A DNA stretch of 64,000 nucleotides, taken from Ruania alba. GTDB lineage: Bacteria > Actinomycetota > Actinomycetes > Actinomycetales > Beutenbergiaceae. The stretch spans positions 1,116,001-1,180,000 of the forward strand of contig NZ_FNTX01000002.1 of assembly GCF_900105765.1 (NCBI RefSeq), read 5' to 3'. Under the pieces are notes generated by a model. The model was given only the letters and a program-made list of their open reading frames with translations, had not been told where the DNA came from and did no database searches. Positions 51,957 through 60,417 of the stretch are shown here, piece by piece; position 1 is the first letter of the stretch; each line of letters starts with the position of its first letter. Made by a program: the position numbers and the translations under genes.

Positions 51957-53157
51957 CCGGGACTACTCTGGGCACGACGCCGCCACGGGCGCGGTTCGTG
52001 AGCAGGAGGGCAGAGGTCTGGACAGTACGACCGACGGGCTGTCCAACCTGTCCCGCCTGGTCGCCGTGGACATCCTCGTCCACGGCGCCCAGCCGCGTGC
52101 CAGCGTGGGGGAGCGGATGGGCATCTCCGCCGCCACGGTCACGCGTCTGGTGCGGCCCCTGCTGGACGCGGGCGTGCTCGTCGAAACCGAACTGCTGCGC
52201 ACCCCCGGGCGCGGGCGTTCGGCGATCGCGTTGGATGTGGTCCCGGACCGATACCGGTTCGTCGGCGTCAAGCTCACCCGGGACACGCTGTACGCGGTGG
52301 TGACCGACCTGAGGGCCCAGGAGCTGGGTCGGCACTCCGAACCGCTCGAGTCGCTCGACGTCCGGGACGTGGTGGCCGCGGTGACGGCCGTGGTGCGGCG
52401 GTTCGAGGCGGACGCGCCCGTGCCGGTGACTGCCGTCGGCGTCACTGTGGGCGGTCACGTGGAGGAGGACGAGCGGGTCGCGAACTCCACCTACTTGCAC
52501 TGGCAGGACGTGCCGATGCGTGCCTTGCTGGAGGAACAAGGGCTCCCGCGGGTGCACCTGGCGAACGACGTGGTTGGCCTCACCAAGGTGCAGCACTGGT
52601 TCGGTGCCGGGCGCGGGCACGCCAGCTTTGCGCTGCTCACCGTCGGCGTCGGCATCGGGTACGGACTCGTCGTCAACCATGAGCGCGTGGACACCCGCAT
52701 CTCGCCGATCAGCCATTTCCCGGTGGACCCGGCCGGTCCGCCGTGCCCGAAGGGGCACCGAGGATGCCTGACGGCGATGCTCACCTCGGAGGCCATCGCG
52801 GCCAGCGTCTCGGTGGGTCACCGCCAGGCCGTCTCATTCGAGGAGGCCCTGATCCTCGCCGAGTCCGGTGATGCGGTCGCCGCTCGCACCGTGCGTGATG
52901 CGGCCCGGGGGCTGGGGCGTGCGGCAGCGGCGGTCGCCACCATGACCGGGGTGGAGCGGATCGTGCTCTCCGGTGACGGCGTGCACCTGGCGGAGATCGA
53001 GGCCGAGAGCCTGTACGAGGGGTACCGCGAGTACGAGCTGGGTGAGCCCGAGGCCGATGGCCAGTCCCAGCCGGACCTGGTGGTGCAGCCGATGGACTTC
53101 TTCGAATGGGCCCGCGGCGCGGCCGCCGTGGCGATCCAGGCCGAGTTTCCTCTCTGA
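51949..53157 (+). CDS. ROK-family transcriptional regulator
   Basis: The 402-aa regulator has an N-terminal HTH (ASVGERMGISAATVTRLVRPLL, about residues 50-72) and a ROK domain with LTVGVGIGYGLVV and a zinc-type motif CPKGHRGC (variant of CxCGxxGC). GTG 51949 overlaps the oxidoreductase gene by 8 nt, so it is made with the enzymes. It likely controls this operon and the transporter at 53422, whose promoters share a motif. Confidence 0.9.
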   Translation: MSSRDYSGHDAATGAVREQEGRGLDSTTDGLSNLSRLVAVDILVHGAQPRASVGERMGISAATVTRLVRPLLDAGVLVETELLRTPGRGRSAIALDVVPDRYRFVGVKLTRDTLYAVVTDLRAQELGRHSEPLESLDVRDVVAAVTAVVRRFEADAPVPVTAVGVTVGGHVEEDERVANSTYLHWQDVPMRALLEEQGLPRVHLANDVVGLTKVQHWFGAGRGHASFALLTVGVGIGYGLVVNHERVDTRISPISHFPVDPAGPPCPKGHRGCLTAMLTSEAIAASVSVGHRQAVSFEEALILAESGDAVAARTVRDAARGLGRAAAAVATMTGVERIVLSGDGVHLAEIEAESLYEGYREYELGEPEADGQSQPDLVVQPMDFFEWARGAAAVAIQAEFPL

Positions 53158-53300
53158 CTCTGCCGTCAACCCCGCCGTGCGCTGCCCTGCGGCCTCCGGT
53201 GGTCGTGGTGACTCTGCGCCCTATGGCGCTCGCGCTGACGATCCTGGGGTGCTGATGGCAGCTCCTGGGTCACCGTTACGCATCGTTCGTCGAGGGAGCA

Positions 53301-53334
53301 TTGACACTTATGATTTCGTGCTGCAAAGATATCG
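53301..53334 (+). promoter_or_regulatory. Promoter of the second half of the alpha-galactoside locus
   Basis: A perfect TTGACA (53301-53306) is followed after 18 nt by AAAGAT (53325-53330). The spacer holds TTTCGTGCTGCAAAGATA, almost identical to the motif before the alpha-galactosidase. The 264-bp gap it lies in holds no other gene. Confidence 0.6.
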
Positions 53335-53421
53335 TGTGAGTCCCACGGAGCAGTCGGATCACGAGTGCCCGTGTGCACGTTCCCCCTCCCCATCGGATCA
53401 CCACGCGAGGAGATCGCGACC

Positions 53422-54720
53422 ATGAGACGCACCACCACCATCGCCGCAGCAGTCACCCTGACGTTCGGGCTCGCTGCCTGCACCGGGACCTCCGGTGCTC
53501 CCGAGTCCACCGGTGGTGATGACACCAACGCTGGCAACACCGGCGACGTCACCATCCGCTACCTCGTCGAGCAGCTCGAGGACGCTGACGCCGAGGAGCG
53601 ACTCCGGGCGCGCCTCGACGAGTTCGAGGCACAGAACCCCGGCATCGCCGTGGACCTGAGCTCGATGCCGTTCGACACCATGCGCACGGTGCTGCAGACC
53701 CAGTTGCGCTCCGGGGACGCTCCCGACGTGATCAGCTGGGGATCCGGCCCGAGCTTCGGTGGCGCGCTCGCCGACGCCGGTCTCCTCTACGACCTCTCCG
53801 ACGCCTACGAGGAGTACGGATGGGAGGTCTACGACTTCGCCCAGGAGCGGGTCACCACCGACGATGGCGTGATCTACGGCATCCCCGGCGAGATGGAGAC
53901 GATCGGGCTGTTCTACAACAAGGGCATCTTCGATGAGCTCGGCCTCTCTGAGCCGCAGAACCTGAATGACTTGCGTGAGACTGCCGGGGCGATCGCCGAG
54001 GCGGGCTACATGCCGTTCGCGCTGAGCGACCAGGAAGGCTGGCAGGGCGGGCACCAGCTCAGCATCGCCCTCTCCAGCGCCGTGGGATCCGACGGCGCGA
54101 ACGCGCTCATCGAGGGGGAGCGCCCGTGGAACTCACCCGAGGTGGTCGACGCGATCACCGTCTGGGACGAGTTCCAGGAGGCCGAGTACCTCACCCCGTT
54201 CCCGACGTCGGTGACCTACGACTCCGGCAACGCGCTGTTCTTCTCCGGCGAGGCCGCCATGATGCCGATGGGTAGCTGGCTCGTGGACGGCATCACCGCG
54301 AACGCCGACTTCGAGGCCGGCTATATCCCGTTCCCGGCACCGGACGGCCCCGGCATCTATTCCGCCGGCCTCGGCTCCGGTCCGATGATCGCCGCCGAGA
54401 CCGAATACCCCGAGGAGTCGCTCGCCCTGCTGGACTTTCTTGCCTCCTCCGAGCATGGCCGATGGATGGTGGAGAACCTGAACGTGATCCCGCCGTTCCC
54501 GGCGGATCTGGAGGGCGTGGATGTCTCCCCGCTGTTCTCCCAGGTGCTCGCGGACGTCGAGGAGTTCGGCGCCGGCACCGGTGACTTCGGAGTGAACATC
54601 GACGTGCTCATGTCGGACGCCTTCAACGAGGCCATGTTCGACGGGATGCAGGCGATCTACACCGACCAGGCCACCCCGGCCGAGGTGGCCGACCAGCTCG
54701 AGGAGGCTGCGCAGCAGTGA
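53422..54720 (+). CDS. Sugar-binding lipoprotein (ABC transporter)
   Basis: A 432-aa family-1 binding protein with a short basic signal peptide, lipobox Cys20 (LAAC) and an acidic Asp/Asn/Gly linker. VISWGSGPSFGGALADAGLLYDL and GEMETIGLFYNKGIFDELGL are classical binding-protein segments. ATG 53422 has GAGGAGA upstream; an in-frame start at 53365 lies inside the leader. It probably brings an alpha-galactoside to the permeases that follow. Confidence 0.92.
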   Translation: MRRTTTIAAAVTLTFGLAACTGTSGAPESTGGDDTNAGNTGDVTIRYLVEQLEDADAEERLRARLDEFEAQNPGIAVDLSSMPFDTMRTVLQTQLRSGDAPDVISWGSGPSFGGALADAGLLYDLSDAYEEYGWEVYDFAQERVTTDDGVIYGIPGEMETIGLFYNKGIFDELGLSEPQNLNDLRETAGAIAEAGYMPFALSDQEGWQGGHQLSIALSSAVGSDGANALIEGERPWNSPEVVDAITVWDEFQEAEYLTPFPTSVTYDSGNALFFSGEAAMMPMGSWLVDGITANADFEAGYIPFPAPDGPGIYSAGLGSGPMIAAETEYPEESLALLDFLASSEHGRWMVENLNVIPPFPADLEGVDVSPLFSQVLADVEEFGAGTGDFGVNIDVLMSDAFNEAMFDGMQAIYTDQATPAEVADQLEEAAQQ

Positions 54721-55715
54721 CCTCTGCACCCACCGCCGCCCAGGAGCGGGTAGCGAGTGCTCGGAAGCCGGGCCGCCAGCAACGTGCGGCGGCCCGGCAC
54801 ACCGGGCAGTACCAGCCGCCGCTGGTGACGCGAAAGGCGCAAGCGCGCCTGGGCATCCTGCTGGTCGCCCCGCTGATGCTGATCGTCGTGGTCTTCCTGC
54901 TCGTGCCGCTCGGCAACGCGCTGTACTTCGCGTTCGTCGACTTCGACGGACTGACCCCGAACCCGCCGTTCGTGGGCCTGGGGAACTTCACCGAGATGTT
55001 CACCGACCCGAAGGTGTGGGCGGCACTGAAGAACAACGCGATCTGGATCGTGCTCGGCACTGTCGCCCCCTTGGTGATCGGGCTCGTGCTCGCGCTGCTG
55101 ATGTGGAACGTGCGGCGTGGCGGTGCCGCGTTCCGGGTGGCCTTCTTCCTCCCGTACGTGCTGCCCCAGGTGGCGATCGGCATCGTGTGGGGCTGGATCT
55201 ACGACCCGATCCGCGGCTGGCTGAACAAGATTCTGGACGTCGTCGGCCTCGGGGCATTGCAGACCGGCTGGCTGGGCAACCCGAACACCGCCCTGTACGC
55301 CGTGCTCGGCACCGCGATCTGGGCGACCGTCGGGTTCGTCTTCGTCATCTTCCTGTCCGCTCTGCGCAACGTGGACATCGAACAGGTGGAGGCATCCCTG
55401 TTGGACGGCGCCAACGCCGCGCAGCGGCTGTGGAGCATCATCCTGCCGCAGATCATGCCGGTCTTCCTGATGGTCACCACGATCACCCTGATCGGTGGCT
55501 TCAGCGTCTTCGACATCATCTTCGTGATGACCGGCGGCGGACCTGCCGGGGCCACCGACGTGCTCGGCACCTACGCCTACTCGAACGCCTTCGAGCTCAA
55601 CCGGATCAGTTACGGGACCACGCTGGCGCTGCTCATCACCGTGCTCGCGATCCCCTTCACCATCGCACTCAACCAGCTGCAGAAGCGGCTCTCGCTGCAA
55701 GGGACGGGCGCATGA
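54717..55715 (+). CDS. Sugar ABC transporter permease (MalF/UgpA type)
   Basis: The 332-aa permease has an N-terminal basic extension of about 40 residues, six predicted helices and an EAA-type loop, EQVEASLLDGANAAQRLWSIILP. GTG 54717 overlaps the binding-protein stop by 4 nt (GTGA). Confidence 0.93.
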   Translation: MTSAPTAAQERVASARKPGRQQRAAARHTGQYQPPLVTRKAQARLGILLVAPLMLIVVVFLLVPLGNALYFAFVDFDGLTPNPPFVGLGNFTEMFTDPKVWAALKNNAIWIVLGTVAPLVIGLVLALLMWNVRRGGAAFRVAFFLPYVLPQVAIGIVWGWIYDPIRGWLNKILDVVGLGALQTGWLGNPNTALYAVLGTAIWATVGFVFVIFLSALRNVDIEQVEASLLDGANAAQRLWSIILPQIMPVFLMVTTITLIGGFSVFDIIFVMTGGGPAGATDVLGTYAYSNAFELNRISYGTTLALLITVLAIPFTIALNQLQKRLSLQGTGA

Positions 55716-56563
55716 GTACTCCGACGAACACTCTCTCCGGGCGCCGCCGCGTCGGGCTTCTCGGGCACCGCGGCCTCCTGCTCGTGCTGTCCTTCATCTC
55801 CTTGTTCCCGGTGCTGCTCACCGTCTCCACCGCGCTGAAGACGCCGGAAGACGTGCAGGTCAACCCGTTCGGCTTCTTCAGCTCGTTCTCGATGGAGAAC
55901 ATCGCGACCGCATGGACGGTCGGCAACTTCCGCAGCTACCTGCTCGACTCCGTGCTGCTCACCGTGCCGAGCACAGCGCTGGTGGTGGCGCTCTCCACGA
56001 TGGCCGGGTACACCTTCGCCCGGCTCGCATTCCCGGGCCGGACGGTGGCGTTCTACCTGGTGGTGCTCGGTCTGCTGGTGCCGTTCTTCACCTACATGAT
56101 CCCGCTGTACTTCCAGCTGCGCGGGCTCGGGCTGCTCGACACCCTGCTCGGGGTGAACCTCGTGCTCGCCTCCACCGGGCTGGCGTTCGGCACCTTCTTC
56201 ATGCGGGCGTTCTTCACGGACCTGCCCACCGAGCTGGAGCAGGCCGCCCGGATCGACGGTGCCTCGGAGTGGCAACTGTTCGTGCGCATCATGATGCCGT
56301 TGGTCGGCTCGGGCGCCGGGGCACTGGCCGTGTTTACCTTCATCCAGAACTGGAACAACTTCCTGGTGCCGCTGCTGTACCTGCCCAACGGTGCGTACCG
56401 ACCGCTCACCACCGGTCTGTACCTGTTCCTCGGCGGTCGGTCCATTGACATCGGCCCACTCGCGGCCGGGACACTGATCACGATCTTGCCGGTGATCGTG
56501 CTCTTCGTGCTGCTGCAGAAGCAGGTCACGCAGGGCTTCCTCTCCGGTGCGGTCAAGGGCTAG
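55712..56563 (+). CDS. Sugar ABC transporter permease (MalG/UgpE type)
   Basis: The 283-aa permease has six predicted helices and EAA loop LEQAARIDGASEWQLFVRIMMP. ATG 55712 overlaps the previous stop (ATGA). An in-frame open extension runs upstream to 55016 but is the shadow of the preceding gene. Confidence 0.93.
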   Translation: MSTPTNTLSGRRRVGLLGHRGLLLVLSFISLFPVLLTVSTALKTPEDVQVNPFGFFSSFSMENIATAWTVGNFRSYLLDSVLLTVPSTALVVALSTMAGYTFARLAFPGRTVAFYLVVLGLLVPFFTYMIPLYFQLRGLGLLDTLLGVNLVLASTGLAFGTFFMRAFFTDLPTELEQAARIDGASEWQLFVRIMMPLVGSGAGALAVFTFIQNWNNFLVPLLYLPNGAYRPLTTGLYLFLGGRSIDIGPLAAGTLITILPVIVLFVLLQKQVTQGFLSGAVKG

Positions 56564-56620
56564 GCCCGCCAGCACCGCACACAGCACGAACGACCCCACA
56601 CACGCGAGGAGCGCCCCTAC

Positions 56621-57916
56621 ATGCATGACGTCCTGGACCTGCGCGACATCGTCTCCGACGAGGTCGAACAGCTCGCCCTGACCGGCTACGACACGTCAGG
56701 CCTGGACGAGGAGGTGAGGGCCGCCGTCGGGAACTCGGACACCGCACGCCTGCTCCAGCTGGAGGAGGCGCTGGGCAAACTCGAGCGATCCCCGGAATGG
56801 GCTTACGACGAGCCCGACGACGAGGACTCGCTGCGGGCACTGACCGAGCACGTCACGCGGATGGAGGTGGACCTCGACCAGGTGCGCACCCGCCTGCTCG
56901 GGGCCTGGCAGGGGCGCGCCGTGGGGAACACCCTCGGCAAGCCGATCGAGGGGCTGACCCGGGCCGAGACCGAGCGTTACCTGCGCGCCGCCGGGCACTG
57001 GCCGTTGCGCGGGTACCTGCCGCTGCTCGACCCACTGCCCGAGGGCGTCGGTGAGCTGCACCCCTCGGCCCCGGTGGCCACCGAGGGCAACTTCACCGAC
57101 GTGCCGCGCGATGACGACATCGACTGGACCATGCTCAACCTGCACCTGCTGGAGGAGCACGGCGCTGACCTGAGCACGGATCACGTCGCCCACGCCTGGC
57201 TGGACCGGGTGCCGTTCACCCAGACCTACACCGCCGAGCGGGCCGCCTACCGCAACCTTGTGCACAGCATCGGTGTGGCGGAGACAGCCACGGTGCGCAA
57301 CCCCTACCGGGAGTGGATCGGCGCGCTCATCCGCGGCGACGTCTTCGGTTACGTCCACCCGGGCGACCCTGGTGCGGCCGCGCGTGCCGCGTTCACCGAC
57401 GCCCGCCTCACCCACCGCCAGAACGGCATCTACGGCGAGACCTGGGCGGCTGCCCTCTGTGCTGCGGCGCTCGCCGCCGAGGACATCAGCGAGGTGCTGC
57501 GCGCGGCCGCCGCCGTGGTGCCGGCGCATTCCCGGCTCGCCGTGGTGCTCCGCGAGGTGGACACGCTGCGCAACTCCGGTGCCGACGCCACCGAGGCGCT
57601 TGACTGGGTGGACCGGGAGCTGGGCCACTACCCGTGGGTGCACACCCTGAACAACGCGGCGCTGATCGCGATCGGGCTCACCTGGGGCGAGTCGTTCATC
57701 GATGCGCTCGGGATCACGCTCGCAGGTGGGCGCGACACCGACTCAAACGGGGCCACTGTGGGCAGCGTGTACGGGGCGCTGCACGGACCTGGGTCGATCC
57801 CTGAGGACCTGATCGGCACCACCCATGTGCATGTACGCAGCGCAGTGCGTGATTTCGACCGGGTGAGCATCGAGGAGCTGGCTGAGCGCACCTTCGCGCT
57901 CGTCCCTCGCCGCTGA
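56621..57916 (+). CDS. ADP-ribosylglycohydrolase-family protein
   Basis: The 431-aa protein has an N-terminal helical extension (about residues 1-85) not usual in the family, then the ADP-ribosylglycohydrolase fold: LLGAWQGRAVGNTLGKPIEG, DVPRDDDIDWTML (metal aspartates) and GRDTDSNGATVGSVYGALHG (second metal site, DTDSN). Enzymes of this fold remove ADP-ribose from proteins or act on similar N-glycosides. Placement at the end of a sugar-uptake operon suggests it may hydrolyse an unusual glycoside or nucleoside; this is speculation. A GAGGAGCG ribosome site precedes ATG 56621. Confidence 0.88.
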   Translation: MHDVLDLRDIVSDEVEQLALTGYDTSGLDEEVRAAVGNSDTARLLQLEEALGKLERSPEWAYDEPDDEDSLRALTEHVTRMEVDLDQVRTRLLGAWQGRAVGNTLGKPIEGLTRAETERYLRAAGHWPLRGYLPLLDPLPEGVGELHPSAPVATEGNFTDVPRDDDIDWTMLNLHLLEEHGADLSTDHVAHAWLDRVPFTQTYTAERAAYRNLVHSIGVAETATVRNPYREWIGALIRGDVFGYVHPGDPGAAARAAFTDARLTHRQNGIYGETWAAALCAAALAAEDISEVLRAAAAVVPAHSRLAVVLREVDTLRNSGADATEALDWVDRELGHYPWVHTLNNAALIAIGLTWGESFIDALGITLAGGRDTDSNGATVGSVYGALHGPGSIPEDLIGTTHVHVRSAVRDFDRVSIEELAERTFALVPRR

Positions 57917-57926
57917 ACGTCCCGGT

Positions 57927-57959
57927 GGCGCGTGGACCCGGGAAACCGGCCCACGCGCC
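57927..57959 (+). terminator. Hairpin terminator after the alpha-galactoside operon
   Basis: GGCGCGTGG (57927-57935) pairs perfectly with CCACGCGCC (57951-57959) around a 15-nt loop containing a further CCGG-type pairing. Confidence 0.75.
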
Positions 57960-58004
57960 CCCTGCTGTGTGCCAGAGTGTGCGTGCTCACCCGAGGAGGA
58001 CGCG

Positions 58005-59210
58005 ATGGACGTAGCCCTGGTCTCCCTGTTCTGGATCATGCTGGTGGCCGTGCTGGCCCCGCTGATCGCCTCGGCCGTGCCGGGGCGGGCGGTGCCCGAG
58101 GTGGTGCTGCTGATCGGCGCTGGGGTGCTGCTCGGCCCGCATGTGCTGGACCTGGCCGGAACCGAGCACGGGGTGGAGCTGGTCCGTGAGCTGGGCCTGG
58201 GGATGCTGTTCCTGCTCGCCGGGTACGAGATCGAGACCGAGGAGCTGACCAGTCACCGGGGCCGACGCTCCATGCTGGTCTGGGTGGTGTGCTTCGCGCT
58301 CGCGATCGCCCTGACGGCGGCCGCGGGTCTGTTCGCGAGCTCCGCCGTCACCGGCTTCTCGGCGGCGATCGTGCTGTGTGCCACCGCGCTCGGCACGCTG
58401 GTGCCGATCCTGCGGGAGAAAGGGCTCGGCGGGACCGGTGTGGGCCGTGCCGTGATGAACCACGGCACCATCGGGGAGGTCGGTCCGGTGCTGGCCATGG
58501 CGATCCTGCTGGGTGCTCGCGGCACGCTCGCCTCGCTCGGGGTGCTCGCCCTGTTTGTCGTGGCCGCGGTGCTCATCGCCCGGGTGCCGTTGCGCGCCCA
58601 GCGCGCCTCGTCGAAGGTGCTGCACGTGATCCGGTACAAGTCCGAGACCACGTCTCAGACCACTGTCCGTGCGACCATGCTGCTGCTCGTGGCCATGCTC
58701 GCCGTGGCCGCGCTCCTGCACCTGGACATCATCCTCGGTGCGTTCGCTGCCGGGTTCATCCTGCGCCGCGTGCTGCCGAGCGGCGACCACGCCCTGGAGC
58801 GCAAGCTGGAGGGCTTCGGATACGGCTTCCTGATCCCGGTGTTCTTCGTGACCTCGGGGATGGCGATCGATCCCGGAGCGGTGGCGGGGTCGCCGGGCCT
58901 GCTCGCGATCCTGTTGGTCGCGCTGCTGGTGGTGCGCGGGCTGCCGGTGTTCCTCGGGGAGCGGTTCGTGGGGGCGGACCGGTTGGGCACACGGGACGCC
59001 GCCCAGGTCGGTCTGTACGCGGCGACCAGTCTGCCGATCATCGTGGCTGTGACTCAGGTGGCCGTGGCCGCGGAGGCGATGCCATCAGAGGTGGCGTCGG
59101 TGCTCGTGGCGGCCGGCGCGGTGAGCGTGCTGGTGATGCCGCTGGTGGCCGGCGCACTCGGTGCTTCAGAACAGGGCCAACACCTCGCTCCGGTCGATCG
59201 CCGCGAGTGA
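58005..59210 (+). CDS. Cation:proton antiporter (CPA2/Kef-type membrane protein)
   Basis: The 401-aa protein has 11-13 predicted helices and the Na+/H+ exchanger domain: VVLLIGAGVLLGPHVLDLAG, then GLGMLFLLAGYEIE, TALGTLVPILREKGL and FVTSGMAIDP. No C-terminal TrkA-N domain is present, so it is a short form. ATG 58005 was chosen for its GAGGAGGA ribosome site. Its 3' end overlaps the convergent hydrolase gene by 45 bp. Confidence 0.9.
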   Translation: MDVALVSLFWIMLVAVLAPLIASAVPGRAVPEVVLLIGAGVLLGPHVLDLAGTEHGVELVRELGLGMLFLLAGYEIETEELTSHRGRRSMLVWVVCFALAIALTAAAGLFASSAVTGFSAAIVLCATALGTLVPILREKGLGGTGVGRAVMNHGTIGEVGPVLAMAILLGARGTLASLGVLALFVVAAVLIARVPLRAQRASSKVLHVIRYKSETTSQTTVRATMLLLVAMLAVAALLHLDIILGAFAAGFILRRVLPSGDHALERKLEGFGYGFLIPVFFVTSGMAIDPGAVAGSPGLLAILLVALLVVRGLPVFLGERFVGADRLGTRDAAQVGLYAATSLPIIVAVTQVAVAAEAMPSEVASVLVAAGAVSVLVMPLVAGALGASEQGQHLAPVDRRE

Positions 59211-60263
59211 GTCATGCCGCCATCGCGGCGCGTGATCGCGATCCACCAGGACCGCCCGCACCCCTTCGATGAAGTCCTCGGCGGCGTCTCCTCGCATGAA
59301 TGCCGTCCCCAGGCGCAGATCCTGCTCGAGCACGTCCGCCACGGCGGGGAGCTCGGCGGCACGTCGGATCGCCGCCAGCGTCACGGCCACCGAGAACGGG
59401 CACCGTGAGCCCAGCGTGGCGGCGGCCTGCTGCGCTTCCGGCTCCGGCCGCGCGAGCAGGCGCGCCTCGATCGTGGCTGCGTCGTCGCCAGTGAAACAAG
59501 TGTCGATCCATGGCCGCTGGGCGGTGAGATCACTGTGCTGCTCCGGCAGCGCGTGCTCGCCCGGCTGCACCAGTGGGGCACCGGTGGCCCACTGTGCGCA
59601 CATGTCCTCCCAGGTGCCGGTCTCGATCATCGCGTCAGCCAGCCCGACGGCGATCGCGTCCGATCCCGTGACGCTCGCCCCGGTCAGGGCGAGGTGGGTG
59701 CCGAGCTCACCCGGAGCCCGGGACAGGGGATGGAGGGCGCCGACGTCGGGGAAGAAGCCGATCCCCGTCTCGGGCATCGCTACCCGGGTGCGTGGCGTGA
59801 CCAGGCGGAGGGCGGCATGGCCTCCCAGGCCGATGCCGCCGCCCATCACCACACCGTCCATGAACGCCGCCACCGGGAGCTCGGCCTCGGCGATCAGCTG
59901 GTCCAGGGTGTACTCGGACTCCCAGAACTGCACGGCCTGCTCGACACCGCCGCTGCCCAGTAACGAGTCACGGATGGCGCGGACGTCTCCACCGGCGCAC
60001 ATGCCACGGTCCCCGGCGCCGTCCAGAGCGACCGCACGCACCGTCCCCTCCTCGGCCCAGCGGCGCAACTGCGCCGTCATGGCGGTGACCATGTCGAGGG
60101 TGAGCGCGTTGATCGCTCGCGGCCGGTTCAGCCGGATCCGACCCAGCGTGCCCTGGCGGGCGACGAGCACGTGCTCGTTCGCTGGAGTCCACCCAGCCAG
60201 GTCGGGTCCCGGCACGGGTGATCGCTTCGCGGCCTCCTCCATGTCTCGAGTGTGCACCACCAC
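59166..60263 (-). CDS. Enoyl-CoA hydratase/isomerase-family protein, 3-hydroxyisobutyryl-CoA hydrolase-like
   Basis: The 365-aa crotonase-fold protein fits 3-hydroxyisobutyryl-CoA hydrolase in length and motifs: RIRLNRPRAINALTLDMV, GDRGMCAGGDVRAI (oxyanion hole), FMDGVVMGGGIGLGGHAALRLVTPRTRVAMPETGIGFFPDVGA. It would act in valine breakdown. GTG 60263 and ATG 60242 are both possible starts; neither has a strong ribosome site. Monocistronic as far as seen. Confidence 0.88.
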   Translation of the reverse strand: MVVHTRDMEEAAKRSPVPGPDLAGWTPANEHVLVARQGTLGRIRLNRPRAINALTLDMVTAMTAQLRRWAEEGTVRAVALDGAGDRGMCAGGDVRAIRDSLLGSGGVEQAVQFWESEYTLDQLIAEAELPVAAFMDGVVMGGGIGLGGHAALRLVTPRTRVAMPETGIGFFPDVGALHPLSRAPGELGTHLALTGASVTGSDAIAVGLADAMIETGTWEDMCAQWATGAPLVQPGEHALPEQHSDLTAQRPWIDTCFTGDDAATIEARLLARPEPEAQQAAATLGSRCPFSVAVTLAAIRRAAELPAVADVLEQDLRLGTAFMRGDAAEDFIEGVRAVLVDRDHAPRWRHDSLAAIDRSEVLALF

Positions 60264-60326
60264 GGCGGATGCGGCCTGGCGCGGCTACCGCGCGGTGGAT
60301 GTCGCACTACCGTGCGGATCGGACCT

Positions 60327-60351
60327 CATCAATAAGGAAACGATATTGATG
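60327..60351. promoter_or_regulatory. Candidate operator dyad upstream of the second sulfatase operon
   Basis: CATCAATA (60327-60334), 9 nt, TATTGATG (60344-60351) is a perfect 8-bp interrupted palindrome in an AT-rich patch that stands out from the surrounding sequence. It lies about 16 nt upstream of the proposed -35. Confidence 0.55.
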
Positions 60352-60367
60352 CATTGCTCTAGTTGCC

Positions 60368-60396
60368 TTGATCTTATGGGTTGACTCTCCTAGCGT
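60368..60396 (+). promoter_or_regulatory. Candidate promoter of the second sulfatase operon
   Basis: TTGATC (60368-60373), 17 nt, TAGCGT (60391-60396). It is followed by a short leader with GAGGAGGGA before ATG 60418. Confidence 0.45.
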
Positions 60397-60417
60397 GATC
60401 GGCGTGAGGAGGGATAT

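Noticed and set aside
55016-55711. N-terminal extension of the second permease of the alpha-galactoside locus
   Set aside because: The extension is another frame of the preceding permease; ATG 55712 overlaps that gene's stop in the usual ATGA way.
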